DNA from: Sodalinema lacuna_A
GTDB taxonomy: Bacteria; Cyanobacteriota; Cyanobacteriia; Cyanobacteriales; Geitlerinemataceae
Length of the DNA: 64,000 nt
Assembly (NCBI GenBank): GCA_900149785.2
Contig: FSSI02000005.1
Location: 89,690 to 153,689, forward strand
Reading direction: 5' to 3'
Positions 51,199 to 59,201 of the stretch are shown here, piece after piece (within the stretch, counting starts at the first letter, position 1; each line of letters begins with the position of its first letter). The translations under genes were made by a program, and so were the position numbers. The notes beneath the pieces are model-generated. The model saw only the letters and a list, made by a program, of their open reading frames with translations, was not told where the DNA came from and made no database searches.

Positions 51199-51648
51199 GT
51201 GGCAAACTTGAGGTTAGTATCCCGTTGGCTTCTGATGAGCCTGCTGGTGGTGATGTTGGCGGCCTGTTCGGCCGTTCCGGTTTTTTTTGATACGGACTTA
51301 GTGGCCGATGCGATTTCCCTGCAATTGGAACAGACGCAAACGCAGTTAAGTTCTCAGTTACGATTGTCGCAAACTCCGACTTGGCGGGTTGAGCGGGTGC
51401 GAGTGACGGATAACGCACCGGTGATGATTCAAGATTTACCGGGCTACCATCTTCAGGGAACTTATCGTTTAAGCATCGATCTCCCCAGAGGAACGATAAC
51501 CCGGCCCAAGCAACCCTTTGATCTCTATCTTCAGGGACAAAAGGAGGGCAAAACTTGGCGTTTAGCGAAGTATGGCCCGCCGCAGAGGGGGGCTGAACCG
51601 GATTGGACGACCTATCTCATTACTCCAGAGGGGTATTACGGCGATTAG
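51199..51648 (+). CDS. Putative lipoprotein, function unknown
   Basis: A 149-residue protein with a lipoprotein signal: basic start, hydrophobic core, and lipobox LAAC (Cys23). The mature part is beta-rich (WRVERVRVTD, YHLQGTYRLSIDLPRG, DLYLQGQKEGKTWRLAKYG) and ends by mentioning a folded WTTYLI strand. GTG start with AAGG six bases before it. No domain recognised. It converges on the peroxiredoxin gene with a 4-base overlap of stop codons. Confidence 0.75.
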   Translation: MANLRLVSRWLLMSLLVVMLAACSAVPVFFDTDLVADAISLQLEQTQTQLSSQLRLSQTPTWRVERVRVTDNAPVMIQDLPGYHLQGTYRLSIDLPRGTITRPKQPFDLYLQGQKEGKTWRLAKYGPPQRGAEPDWTTYLITPEGYYGD

Positions 51649-52214
51649 GAGGCCGCTTGGAGTTCGTCGAGGTGGGCGAGAACCTCTTGACTGTGGATAG
51701 ACGGGTTAACTTTGACGAAGCGATCGCGGAGAATCCCCTCGGGGTCAATAATGAAGCTATGGCGCACGGACCGCGAGTAAATCCAAGACCCGTAGGCTTG
51801 ACTGACGCTTCCACCTTCATCGGAGAGGAGGGGGAACCGCAACCCTTCCGAGTCGCAGAACTCCTCATGAGACTCTACATCATCGGCACTAATGCCTAAA
51901 ATTTGGGTGTTGCGATCGCGGTATTTGGGTAAATCCTGCTGGAAACGTCGCGCTTCGAGGGTACAACCGGGGGTAAAATCGGCGGGGTAGAAGTAAACAA
52001 CCACCCATTGACCGCGATAGTCGGACAGGGATACATTCCCATCACCGCTATTGGTGGGAAGGGTGAAGTCTGGCGCCACGTCGTTGAGGGGAGGAAGGGT
52101 TCCCCCCATAGCCCACGCGGGTGAGGGGGAGGCCAGGAGGCCAGTCATCGCGGTTAGTCCCAGCAAAACGACGGTCAACAGACGAGATATTAGGAAGGAG
52201 CGACGGGTCATCAT
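51645..52214 (-). CDS. Peroxiredoxin of the PrxQ/BCP type, exported
   Basis: A 189-residue peroxiredoxin with an N-terminal signal: twin Arg in MMTRRSFL, hydrophobic core, and cleavage near PAWAMG. The twin arginines suggest Tat export to the lumen or periplasm. The peroxidatic Cys84 lies in DFTPGCTLEARRF. The PrxQ resolving Cys expected five residues later is Arg89. Another Cys is found at 120 (EEFCDSEG). It may therefore work as a 1-Cys enzyme or resolve through Cys120. The substrate is H2O2 or alkyl hydroperoxides. Confidence 0.88.
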   Translation of the reverse strand: MMTRRSFLISRLLTVVLLGLTAMTGLLASPSPAWAMGGTLPPLNDVAPDFTLPTNSGDGNVSLSDYRGQWVVVYFYPADFTPGCTLEARRFQQDLPKYRDRNTQILGISADDVESHEEFCDSEGLRFPLLSDEGGSVSQAYGSWIYSRSVRHSFIIDPEGILRDRFVKVNPSIHSQEVLAHLDELQAAS

Positions 52215-52393
52215 GCCAAATCTATGCTAGTGACGAGAAATTCTGCTCTCCAGTGTAACTGAGTTGCCCCACCCATCACCCAATCGCTTTTTATCGAAAA
52301 TTTTGGGTCTAAAACCCCGTCCTTCTAGGACGGCTTTTGATAATCCTGCTTTTTTGTGCTAAAATTATCCGCACAACCGATGCCAACGGTGCG

Positions 52394-53602
52394 ATGCTTG
52401 TTCTTGAGTTCAAAATCAAAGGGAAGCCCCACCAATACGCGGCGATTGACGAAGCGATCCGAACCGCACAGTTCGTTCGCAACAAGGCACTGCGCTATTG
52501 GATGGATACCCCTGGGGTCAACAAATACGACCTCAATAAGTACTGTCGGGTACTCGCTCAAGAGTATGACTTTGCTCGGGAACTCAACAGCACGGCTCGT
52601 CAAGCTTCAGCCGAACGCGCTTGGTCGGCAATCGCTCGATTTTTCGAGAACTGTCGCCAGTCGGTTCCCGGCAAGAAAGGATATCCCAGGTTCAAGAAAA
52701 ACAGTCGTTCGGTCGAGTACAAAACTTCCGGCTGGAAGTTACTCGACCCCAAACACATTGTCTTTACCGACAAGAAGAACATCGGGCGACTGAAGCTAGT
52801 TGGAACCTGGGATTTGGCGTTTTACGGTATCGAACAAATCAAGCGGGTTCGACTGGTTCGCAGAGCCGATGGCTATTACGCTCAGTTCTGCGTCAAAGTA
52901 GAGGTTCGAGAAGAACTCAAACCGTCAGGAAATACTGTGGGGTTGGATGTCGGACTCCTTGAGTTCTACACCGATTCCAACGGGGAGTGCGAACCGAACC
53001 CGAGGTTTTACCGAAACGCCGAGAAAAAGCTGAAACGCGCTCACCGAAGGGTGGGCAAAAAACAGAAAGGCTCTGCCAACCGAAAAAAAGCCGTCAATCG
53101 ACTCGGACGAGTATACCTCAAAATAAGTCGGCAACGTGAGGAACACGCCAAGAGACTGGCGCGTTGCGTAATCCAATCTAACGATCTGGTCGCCTATGAA
53201 GATTTGAGGATACGGAATCTAGTCAAGAACCACTGTCTCGCCAAGTCGATTCACGATGCGGGTTGGTATCAATTTAGGAAATGGTTAGAGTATTTTGGAG
53301 TAAAATTCGGCAGGATAACTGTAGCGGTGAACCCTGCCTATACCTCTCAAAAATGCTCTAACTGTGGTGCAGTCGTCAAAAAATCCCTATCAACTCGAAC
53401 CCATGCTTGTCAGTGTGGTTTCACCTTAGATAGAGACTGGAATGCTGCCGTCAATATCCTAAAAATCGCCTTGAGTACCGTAGGGCATACGGGAACTTGG
53501 GTCTTAGACCCAAACGCTTCTGGAGATTTGACCGCTACTTTGGCTGGTGCAAACCTGTCAGGGCAAGTCGGATCGTTGAAGGAAGAATCCCCACGCCTTT
53601 AG
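52394..53602 (+). CDS. tnpB: TnpB, RNA-guided endonuclease of IS200/IS605 family
   Basis: A 402-residue protein. The RuvC-like catalytic residues are Asp185 (VGLDVGLLEF), Glu269 (VAYEDLRI) and the Asp in LDRDWNAA (about 346-348), so the nuclease appears intact. The zinc ribbon is Cys321, Cys324, Cys339 and Cys341. TnpB nucleases use an RNA from the element's right end to cut target DNA and maintain the element. The start at 52394 (MLVLEFKIKG) is preferred to 52337 because it begins at the first conserved strand. The gene's last codons overlap the right-end hairpin. Confidence 0.93.
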   Translation: MLVLEFKIKGKPHQYAAIDEAIRTAQFVRNKALRYWMDTPGVNKYDLNKYCRVLAQEYDFARELNSTARQASAERAWSAIARFFENCRQSVPGKKGYPRFKKNSRSVEYKTSGWKLLDPKHIVFTDKKNIGRLKLVGTWDLAFYGIEQIKRVRLVRRADGYYAQFCVKVEVREELKPSGNTVGLDVGLLEFYTDSNGECEPNPRFYRNAEKKLKRAHRRVGKKQKGSANRKKAVNRLGRVYLKISRQREEHAKRLARCVIQSNDLVAYEDLRIRNLVKNHCLAKSIHDAGWYQFRKWLEYFGVKFGRITVAVNPAYTSQKCSNCGAVVKKSLSTRTHACQCGFTLDRDWNAAVNILKIALSTVGHTGTWVLDPNASGDLTATLAGANLSGQVGSLKEESPRL

Positions 53603-53617
53603 GCTGGGGAGTGTCAA
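53589..53617 (+). ncRNA. Right-end hairpin, candidate 3' scaffold of the omegaRNA
   Basis: CCCCA(C)GCCT pairs with AGGCTGGGG, with one bulged C and a TT loop, followed by AGTGTCAA. In characterised TnpB systems the guide is the sequence right after this scaffold, here starting near 53618 (CCTTGGGTCTTG). The full RNA would start upstream inside tnpB; its 5' end cannot be seen. Confidence 0.5.
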
Positions 53618-53675
53618 CCTTGGGTCTTGTGGATCTACGGTGGGATTTGTTGCATGGTATACAAAATTGTAGGGG

Positions 53676-53709
53676 AACCCACCCCTAGCCCCTCCCAGGA
53701 GGGGATTTT
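53676..53709. repeat. Dispersed hairpin repeat related to the 11.8-12.0 kb array
   Basis: AACCCACCCCTAGCCCCTCC followed by CAGGAGGGGATTTTT shares its layout with the 50-bp units at 11855-12030. CCCCTCC/GGAGGGG plus a T-run could also end transcription. Confidence 0.75.
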
Positions 53710-53727
53710 TCGCCCCTACGGCTGCTA

Positions 53728-53755
53728 TTCCCTGTTCCCTATTCCCTATTCCCTA
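53728..53755. repeat. Heptanucleotide repeat (TTCCCTR)4 abutting the tsaE start codon
   Basis: One TTCCCTG and three TTCCCTA copies run from 53728; the last A is the first base of the ATG of tsaE. On the other strand it reads YAGGGAA, close to the GGGAACA repeat at 22201. Confidence 0.9.
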
Positions 53756-54231
53756 TGACCTCGTTGGATCTGTTTCTTGCGAATGCTGACGCTACCCACC
53801 GCCTGGGTGAACGACTCGGCCAGGGATTACCCGCCGGGACCACGTTACTGCTGCAAGGGGAGTTGGGGGCGGGTAAAACGACTCTGGTTCAAGGAATTGG
53901 TGCGGGGTTAGGGATTCGCGATCGCATTGTTAGCCCCACGTTTACGCTTATCAATGAGTATGATGAGGGTCGCATTCCTCTGTATCATTTGGATTTATAT
54001 CGCCTTGATTCGTCGGAGGTTCAGGGGTTACAGCCTCAGTTGTACTGGGAAGGCTGGGAGGTTGAGCCGGGGTTGATGGTGGTTGAATGGGCTGAGCGTT
54101 TACGGGAGTTACCTGACTCGTATTTGACGTTGCATTTGTTGTATCAGGATGAGGCTCGGCAGGTGCAAGTTTCGGGAACGCCGGATTTATGTGCAGTTTG
54201 GACGCGGTTAATTGCGGATTTTAAGGGTTAG
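53755..54231 (+). CDS. tsaE: tRNA threonylcarbamoyladenosine biosynthesis ATPase TsaE
   Basis: A 158-residue P-loop ATPase that works with TsaB and TsaD to make t6A37 in tRNAs. Walker A GELGAGKTT (35-43), the SPTFTLINEY motif, HLDLYRL and VVEWAERL are all typical. The ATG at 53755 is formed at the end of a heptamer repeat, so there is no ordinary ribosome site. It is convergent with the cyclase gene, 24 bases apart. Confidence 0.94.
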   Translation: MTSLDLFLANADATHRLGERLGQGLPAGTTLLLQGELGAGKTTLVQGIGAGLGIRDRIVSPTFTLINEYDEGRIPLYHLDLYRLDSSEVQGLQPQLYWEGWEVEPGLMVVEWAERLRELPDSYLTLHLLYQDEARQVQVSGTPDLCAVWTRLIADFKG

Positions 54232-54255
54232 TCATTCATGAAAAAAAGGCAAATT

Positions 54256-56577
54256 TCAGCTCGGGGGTAAGGATTGACTAACCGAGGAAGGTTGAGAACA
54301 GTTAGCGTCATAAAGTTGCTCAAAATAGGCTTTGAGTTCCATAGAAACCGCAGTGAGTCGAATCGCAAAACAGCCTGAGGGTAAGTCATCCTCTTTGATG
54401 ACTTTTCCATAAAACTCATCAGTTTCCTCTCCAACGGCTTGAGGAATTTCTATCATAAATTTGATATTTGTCAAGGGTTTCGCAGCATAGGTTGAGGTGA
54501 TATGAGCTGCATGGGGTGAGAGTTTGATGAGATGGCCTTGATAATGGCGATCGCCGAGTTGTTTGCCCTGTAAAGGAGTCAAGGAGACGGATAGAGCCGG
54601 GTGGAGGTCATGAAGGGGGAGTTGGTCACGGGATAGACTAAGGTTATGTTTCCCAGAAATTCCTACCACTGAATAAATTGAAATCGGTTGAATCACACCC
54701 TTGGGACAAACTTTTTCTTCGCCGTCAAAATCAACAATGTTATCAACTTCATCTAAGGTCGATTCTGTAACTAAAATTTGTCCACCAACAGTATAAGACT
54801 CAATGCGATAGGTTAAGTTCACCTGAGACCCCACGACGCCATATTTCGTGCGTTTGAGGGAACCAATGTTACCGACAACCACCTCTCCAGTATTGATGCC
54901 GATGCCCATTTCTAAGGTTGGCAGGTCTAATTGACTCATTTTTTGATTCACTTCAGTCATCGCTCGCTGCATGGCGATCGCACAAGCAATGGCCCGTTCA
55001 GCATCATCCTCTCGTTGAGTGGGTGCGCCAAAAAGGACTAAAATCCCGTCTCCCATAAACTCATCAATCGTTCCTTGATAGGCGGTAATGGCATCAGCCA
55101 TCGCTTCGAGATAGATGTTTAAAATGGATAAGACTTTCTCAGGAGGGAGTCGCTCAGAAATGCTCGTGAATCCCCGTAAATCGGAGGTGAGGATGGTAAT
55201 TTTACGGCGTTCTCCTCCTAACTGTAATCCTTCGGGGGTTTCGAGGATGGTGGCGACAACTTCGTCGGTGAGGTAACGACTAAAGGTATGGCGAATGTCG
55301 ATCGCCGATCGCGCCACATAGGCGACGACACACAACGCGGCGATTCCTTGAGCCAAGAGGGGGGGAAGTAAAGGAATCCACCATCCCTGTAAAAACGCCA
55401 GATAACTGATGCCAATAATTAGGGTTCCTGAGAGAATTTGCCCTAACAGCCGCATGGCGCGATCGCTATAGCGCCAAATCCAAGCTAAGCCAGCCCCCGA
55501 GATGGCCGCCAAGAAAATCCAGGTCCATTCTAGGACGTTGGGGAGGGTGAGAATCTGCGATCGCCCATCGAGGACGCTACTGAGAATATGACTGACGACA
55601 TTGGCATGAACTTCGACTCCCGAGGTTTTCTCAATCCCCTTGGCTTGAATGCTTAACGGCGTATCAAAAAAGTCTTTTAGACTCTCGGCGGTATGGCCAA
55701 TCATCACGGTGCGATCGAAAAAGATATCGCTAGAGACGCGCCCTTCTAAGATATCCCGTAGTTCAATGGTCTCAAAGGTTTGGCCATTATTCCGATAGTT
55801 GATAAAAATTTGGTAGCCGCGATCGTCAAAGGTACCATAGCCGCCATCACCACTCGACAGAGGAACAAATCGGGTGTCTGAGAGTTGCACCCATTGCCGC
55901 TCATCCTGGGTCACCCTGGGGGTAATTCCCTCGGGTTCGAGGTGGAGTAGGGCCAGATGTAAGCCGATACTGAGGACAACCTCTTGGGATTGCGGATCGG
56001 TGAGATAGAGAAAGGCCCGTCGCAGCCGGCCATCTTTATCCCGAGGTAAATCATTGGCCGCAATGCGCCCCAATTCCGCTAAGACTGGAGGAGGATCGAC
56101 CCGTTCGGCTCCCCCAGTGATTTTGGCGATACCAATGAGATTTTCGATATCTCGGTAGAGCTGTGTTAGCTCAGCATAGCCGGGTTCGAGGGGCGGGTTC
56201 TCCTGCAACAATTGCGGTTGCTGCCGAAATTTCTCGACAATCTCAGGATAAGGGGGCGGTACGGGTAAATCCCGATAAATGTCTAAACCAATGGCCCGAG
56301 GTTCACCGGCGGCGATGCGTCGCAGGGCTTCGGCCAGGAGCTTGTCGTTAATGGGATGGCCGTATTCCTGTAGATCGGCTTCGGAAATGCCCACAACTAA
56401 GATGCGTTCGTCGATCGGTTCGGTGGGCCGCAGACGAAAGAAGGCATCCAAGGCCGCGAGTTCTGGCCCCTGAAGGATTCCTGTGGCTCGTACCAGGAAG
56501 ATGACTAACGTGGTCGTGGGAGCGATCGCCCAAATACCTCGCCACCGCCAAATCTGTTGTCGCAGTTTATCCCACAT
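54256..56577 (-). CDS. CHASE2-domain class III nucleotide cyclase with C-terminal PilZ-like region
   Basis: A 773-residue membrane protein. TM1 (about 18-36), an extracytoplasmic CHASE2 sensor (about 40-340, with AIGLDIYRD and VMIGHTAESLKDFF), three TM helices (about 350-425), then a cyclase domain (about 455-635). Metal-binding Asp466 (LTSDLRGF) and Asp510 (FMGDGILVLFG) and transition-state Asn587/Arg591 are present. The purine-specifying positions are Glu506 and Gly580, not Lys/Asp, which is closer to guanylate than adenylate cyclases. The last 120 residues (LIKLSPHAAHITS) resemble a PilZ domain, with modest confidence. The DUF928 gene upstream is a known companion of CHASE2 genes. Confidence 0.88.
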   Translation of the reverse strand: MWDKLRQQIWRWRGIWAIAPTTTLVIFLVRATGILQGPELAALDAFFRLRPTEPIDERILVVGISEADLQEYGHPINDKLLAEALRRIAAGEPRAIGLDIYRDLPVPPPYPEIVEKFRQQPQLLQENPPLEPGYAELTQLYRDIENLIGIAKITGGAERVDPPPVLAELGRIAANDLPRDKDGRLRRAFLYLTDPQSQEVVLSIGLHLALLHLEPEGITPRVTQDERQWVQLSDTRFVPLSSGDGGYGTFDDRGYQIFINYRNNGQTFETIELRDILEGRVSSDIFFDRTVMIGHTAESLKDFFDTPLSIQAKGIEKTSGVEVHANVVSHILSSVLDGRSQILTLPNVLEWTWIFLAAISGAGLAWIWRYSDRAMRLLGQILSGTLIIGISYLAFLQGWWIPLLPPLLAQGIAALCVVAYVARSAIDIRHTFSRYLTDEVVATILETPEGLQLGGERRKITILTSDLRGFTSISERLPPEKVLSILNIYLEAMADAITAYQGTIDEFMGDGILVLFGAPTQREDDAERAIACAIAMQRAMTEVNQKMSQLDLPTLEMGIGINTGEVVVGNIGSLKRTKYGVVGSQVNLTYRIESYTVGGQILVTESTLDEVDNIVDFDGEEKVCPKGVIQPISIYSVVGISGKHNLSLSRDQLPLHDLHPALSVSLTPLQGKQLGDRHYQGHLIKLSPHAAHITSTYAAKPLTNIKFMIEIPQAVGEETDEFYGKVIKEDDLPSGCFAIRLTAVSMELKAYFEQLYDANCSQPSSVSQSLPPS

Positions 56578-56746
56578 GAGAGTTTAGTTTGGGAAGACCA
56601 TTGGATGCACCCAAGATGGCGGGTTCCCTACCCAGAAAACAGCCGAATTGTCTAAGTTGCAATTGTCTCAGTTGCCAACTTAGACAATTGCAGTTGTTGA
56701 GTTATGTTAATCTCTTGCTCGGGAGTCTGAATCTCGGCCGTCACGA

Positions 56747-57697
56747 TTAAAACCGCAATTCTCCGGCATCGTCGGGATCTGGCTGACCCTCGTGGTCAGA
56801 TGGAGGCTCATCGAATGAGCGCTCATCAGATGGAGGCTCATCGAATGAGCGATCATCAGATGAGCGATCGCGGTTCAGGGAGAACAACTCAATTTGAGGT
56901 CTCTCGATCGAGGCTTGGGGGGGATCGTCTAAGACGGTAATCTCAATCTGGGTGTCGGCCGCAATCAGATCTAAGGTTCTCAGGATCTGCGGCCAGGCAT
57001 CGAGGCGGTTAACCATGATGTCTAAATAGTCAAACCAAATCCCCGCGCTTCCATAAAGATCAGCCGTCTCTTGAGGGTCGTTACTGTTGTCTAGCTGGCT
57101 GGCTAGTTCGGCTTCGGGTTCGACTCGTTCAATCCAACCATCATAAATTGCTAAGGTGGTTGGATCGTGGATATTATTTGGGTTGCACTGAACTTCGAGA
57201 TACCAACGATAGGTCTCTCCGATGTCTAAACCGGGTTCATCAGGGGAGGGAGAAAACCGTAAAATATGTTCTTCTTCGTTGAGATTGGGCGGTAAGGCTA
57301 CCGTGACACGGTGGACTTGTTCGATATCATTGGCGTTGTTATCTCGTTCAATGATAATTTCGGCTCTTTCTAAGCCCGCTTTGGCACTGCCGATATACCA
57401 ATATAGGCTTGGATGCTCTTGATAGGTGAGGCCAAAGTAAGTCTGAGTGTCGTCGAGGGGCATCAGGGGGACAACATGAATGCAATCAGAGCGTCGGGTG
57501 GCGCCCCCTTCGGTTGATTCGGGGGCGCCGCGATCGGGAGGAGAGAACTGAACGACTCGTCTCGGGGAGTTTAGGGGGGGGTCTTGGCTCGGGGCTGACA
57601 ATTGTGCGTTCACTGGGGTGAGGGGACTGCTGAGCAAACCGAGCAGCAACCCCAGGCTCACGGTTAGGGATGAAACAGGATGATAAACCATAGCCAT
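56747..57697 (-). CDS. DUF928 family exported protein
   Basis: A 316-residue protein with a signal peptide (about 1-31, ending PVNAQ). The DUF928 region has CIHVVPLMPLDD, FGLTYQEHPSLYWYIG, GETYRWYLEVQC and ETADLYGSAGIWFDYLD. The C-terminus is low-complexity, with RSFDEPPSD repeated, coded by a 30-bp tandem repeat at 56797-56865. DUF928 genes are frequent beside CHASE2 genes in filamentous cyanobacteria; a sensory or cell-surface role has been assumed but not shown. It lies 169 bases upstream of the cyclase, same strand. Confidence 0.8.
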   Translation of the reverse strand: MAMVYHPVSSLTVSLGLLLGLLSSPLTPVNAQLSAPSQDPPLNSPRRVVQFSPPDRGAPESTEGGATRRSDCIHVVPLMPLDDTQTYFGLTYQEHPSLYWYIGSAKAGLERAEIIIERDNNANDIEQVHRVTVALPPNLNEEEHILRFSPSPDEPGLDIGETYRWYLEVQCNPNNIHDPTTLAIYDGWIERVEPEAELASQLDNSNDPQETADLYGSAGIWFDYLDIMVNRLDAWPQILRTLDLIAADTQIEITVLDDPPQASIERPQIELFSLNRDRSSDDRSFDEPPSDERSFDEPPSDHEGQPDPDDAGELRF

Positions 57698-57798
57698 AGG
57701 GACATAGAGGATACTAGGAGGTCGGCTGGCTCATGATGGACAGCTAACTAGACGGTGGGCGTCAGTCCGGCGGTTCGTCTCATGAGCTTAGTTAGAGT

Positions 57799-58155
57799 CT
57801 AGCGTGGGATCTCGCGGTTGGTTGATTCGCCGTCCCTTGAGACGCTCAAGAGGCGGATTTGTTGCTCAAAGCCGCCTCGTTGTTGCTGGCGTTGGGATTG
57901 AATCTGTTTCAGGGTTTCGGGGCTGATCTGATAGGTCTTTAGGAGGGCTTCGATCACGTCGCTGAGATCGGCCAGTTCGCTGAGGAGATCTTCGGCGTTG
58001 GCTTGGGCGGCTTCTTGGGCTTCTTCGATGAGTTTGTCTCGTAGGGCTTGCCGGTATTGGTCGCGATCGAGATATTCAATGTTACAGGTTTTGCCGGCTT
58101 TTTTGATGATTTCGGGGATGCGATCGCGCACTAATTTATGGGGGAATTGGGTCAT
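57799..58155 (-). CDS. MazG-like nucleoside triphosphate pyrophosphohydrolase
   Basis: A 118-residue all-alpha NTP pyrophosphohydrolase. The KLVRDRIPEII start, DKLIEEAQEAAQA (metal-binding EExxE type) and LLSELADLSDVIEAL (ExxD) are the family features. The N-terminus resembles phosphoribosyl-ATP pyrophosphohydrolase-like house-cleaning enzymes that hydrolyse non-canonical NTPs. The start at 58155 (MTQFPHKL) is preferred; the frame extends 22 codons upstream without support. Confidence 0.85.
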   Translation of the reverse strand: MTQFPHKLVRDRIPEIIKKAGKTCNIEYLDRDQYRQALRDKLIEEAQEAAQANAEDLLSELADLSDVIEALLKTYQISPETLKQIQSQRQQQRGGFEQQIRLLSVSRDGESTNREIPR

Positions 58156-58186
58156 ATTTTTTCTGTTTATAGTGTTTGAATTGGGG

Positions 58187-58636
58187 CTATCCATAAACAA
58201 TAAAATAGGATAAGCTCCCAATCCCTAATCCCAGCATGGCAGTGATAAAAATTAAGAGCAAGGATTGAAGTGCGGTTAGTCCCATGATTGTTGCATCTAA
58301 TCGATAGAGTAATCCTGCCGAAATCAAGAGGACTAAGTGAGAAAAAAGAGAAATTTCCGTCAAAAAGACAACGGCTAGAAATGCCGCTGTCATGGCGGTT
58401 AAAAATCCCCGAAAGTTAGAGTTTAACCAGCGAGTACAGATGTTGCGAATAACAGACCAAGGTGAGGCGAGGGCTTCGGCTAAGGCAATGGTCATCATCA
58501 AGGTTAAAAGCCAAAGTCTCCAGGAGGCTTGGTCTTCGAGGAGAATCCAACCGAGGTTAATATAAACCAGCAGAAAGATACTAAATGAGAGCCAAGAGCG
58601 GGTTTTAACGGTTGAGAGTAGGTGTAGAGGACCCAT
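58187..58636 (-). CDS. Integral membrane protein, unknown
   Basis: A 149-residue protein with four or five hydrophobic segments (about 13-33, 38-58, 76-92, 97-112, 120-145) and almost no charged residues in between, except IRNICTRWLNSNFRG. I recognise no family. It sits between the NIL-ferredoxin and MazG-like genes on the same strand (gaps of 78 and 31 bases), so it may be part of an operon with them. Confidence 0.65.
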   Translation of the reverse strand: MGPLHLLSTVKTRSWLSFSIFLLVYINLGWILLEDQASWRLWLLTLMMTIALAEALASPWSVIRNICTRWLNSNFRGFLTAMTAAFLAVVFLTEISLFSHLVLLISAGLLYRLDATIMGLTALQSLLLIFITAMLGLGIGSLSYFIVYG

Positions 58637-58714
58637 GTGGCACTAAACCGGTAAGATTTAAAACATCAACACGACGGACTTGAAACAATTGGCAAAATTG
58701 GCAAATTGGGGCAA

Positions 58715-59119
58715 TTAGAGGTTTGTAGAAATGGCTTGAACGGGACAGGTGGGGATGCACTGTTCGCAGACGATACAGCGCGATCGCGTAAAGTGTAGTT
58801 CAAAGGTTTCAGGATGGAGGGATAGGGCGTGGGTGGGACAAACCCCAGTACAGAGGCCACAGTCAACGCAAGAGGTTTCATCGATTTCGATTTCACCACT
58901 GGCGATGGATACGGCGATCTCTTGGGCGCGCATCCATTCGATGGCTTCGTGGATTTCGTCAATGTCTCCTAATAGTTCTAGCACCAGTTTGCCAATTTGG
59001 TTGGGGGCAACTTGGGCGCGAATAATGTTGGAGGCGATGTTAAAATCCTTGGCCAGTCGGTAGGTGACGGGCATTTGCACGGATTGGCGGGGAAAGGTGA
59101 GGGTGACGCGCTTTTTCAT
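58715..59119 (-). CDS. NIL domain ferredoxin with two 4Fe-4S clusters
   Basis: A 134-residue protein. The N-terminal NIL domain (about 1-76, VTLTFPRQSVQMPVTYRLAKDF) is an ACT-like ligand-binding fold first known from methionine ABC ATPases. The C-terminal part binds two 4Fe-4S clusters: Cys84, 87, 90, 94 and Cys115, 118, 121, 125. The fusion is found across cyanobacteria and methanogens and is tied to sulfur amino-acid or homocysteine chemistry in the latter. Its cyanobacterial role is not established. It is divergent from the TxlA-like gene. Confidence 0.88.
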   Translation of the reverse strand: MKKRVTLTFPRQSVQMPVTYRLAKDFNIASNIIRAQVAPNQIGKLVLELLGDIDEIHEAIEWMRAQEIAVSIASGEIEIDETSCVDCGLCTGVCPTHALSLHPETFELHFTRSRCIVCEQCIPTCPVQAISTNL

Positions 59120-59201
59120 GGGAACTAGGGTCTCAAGGGCGATCGCCCGGCTGGGGCTTTAGACTAGAGAGAATGTTGTTGTAAGGCGATTAAACGAACT
59201 C

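Larger units (their letters stand above)
52317..53617 (+). mobile_element. IS200/IS605-type element with tnpB only (no tnpA)
   Basis: The tnpB gene is flanked on the left by a CCGTCCT/AGGACGG hairpin (52317-52333) and on the right by a CCCC...GGGG hairpin ending AGTGTCAA (53617). No transposase tnpA gene is present, as in IS1341-type elements. The left boundary is only approximate. The right-end layout (gene end overlapping hairpin, then GTGTCAA) fits the omegaRNA 3' end. A second end of the same style is at 63928. Confidence 0.75.
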
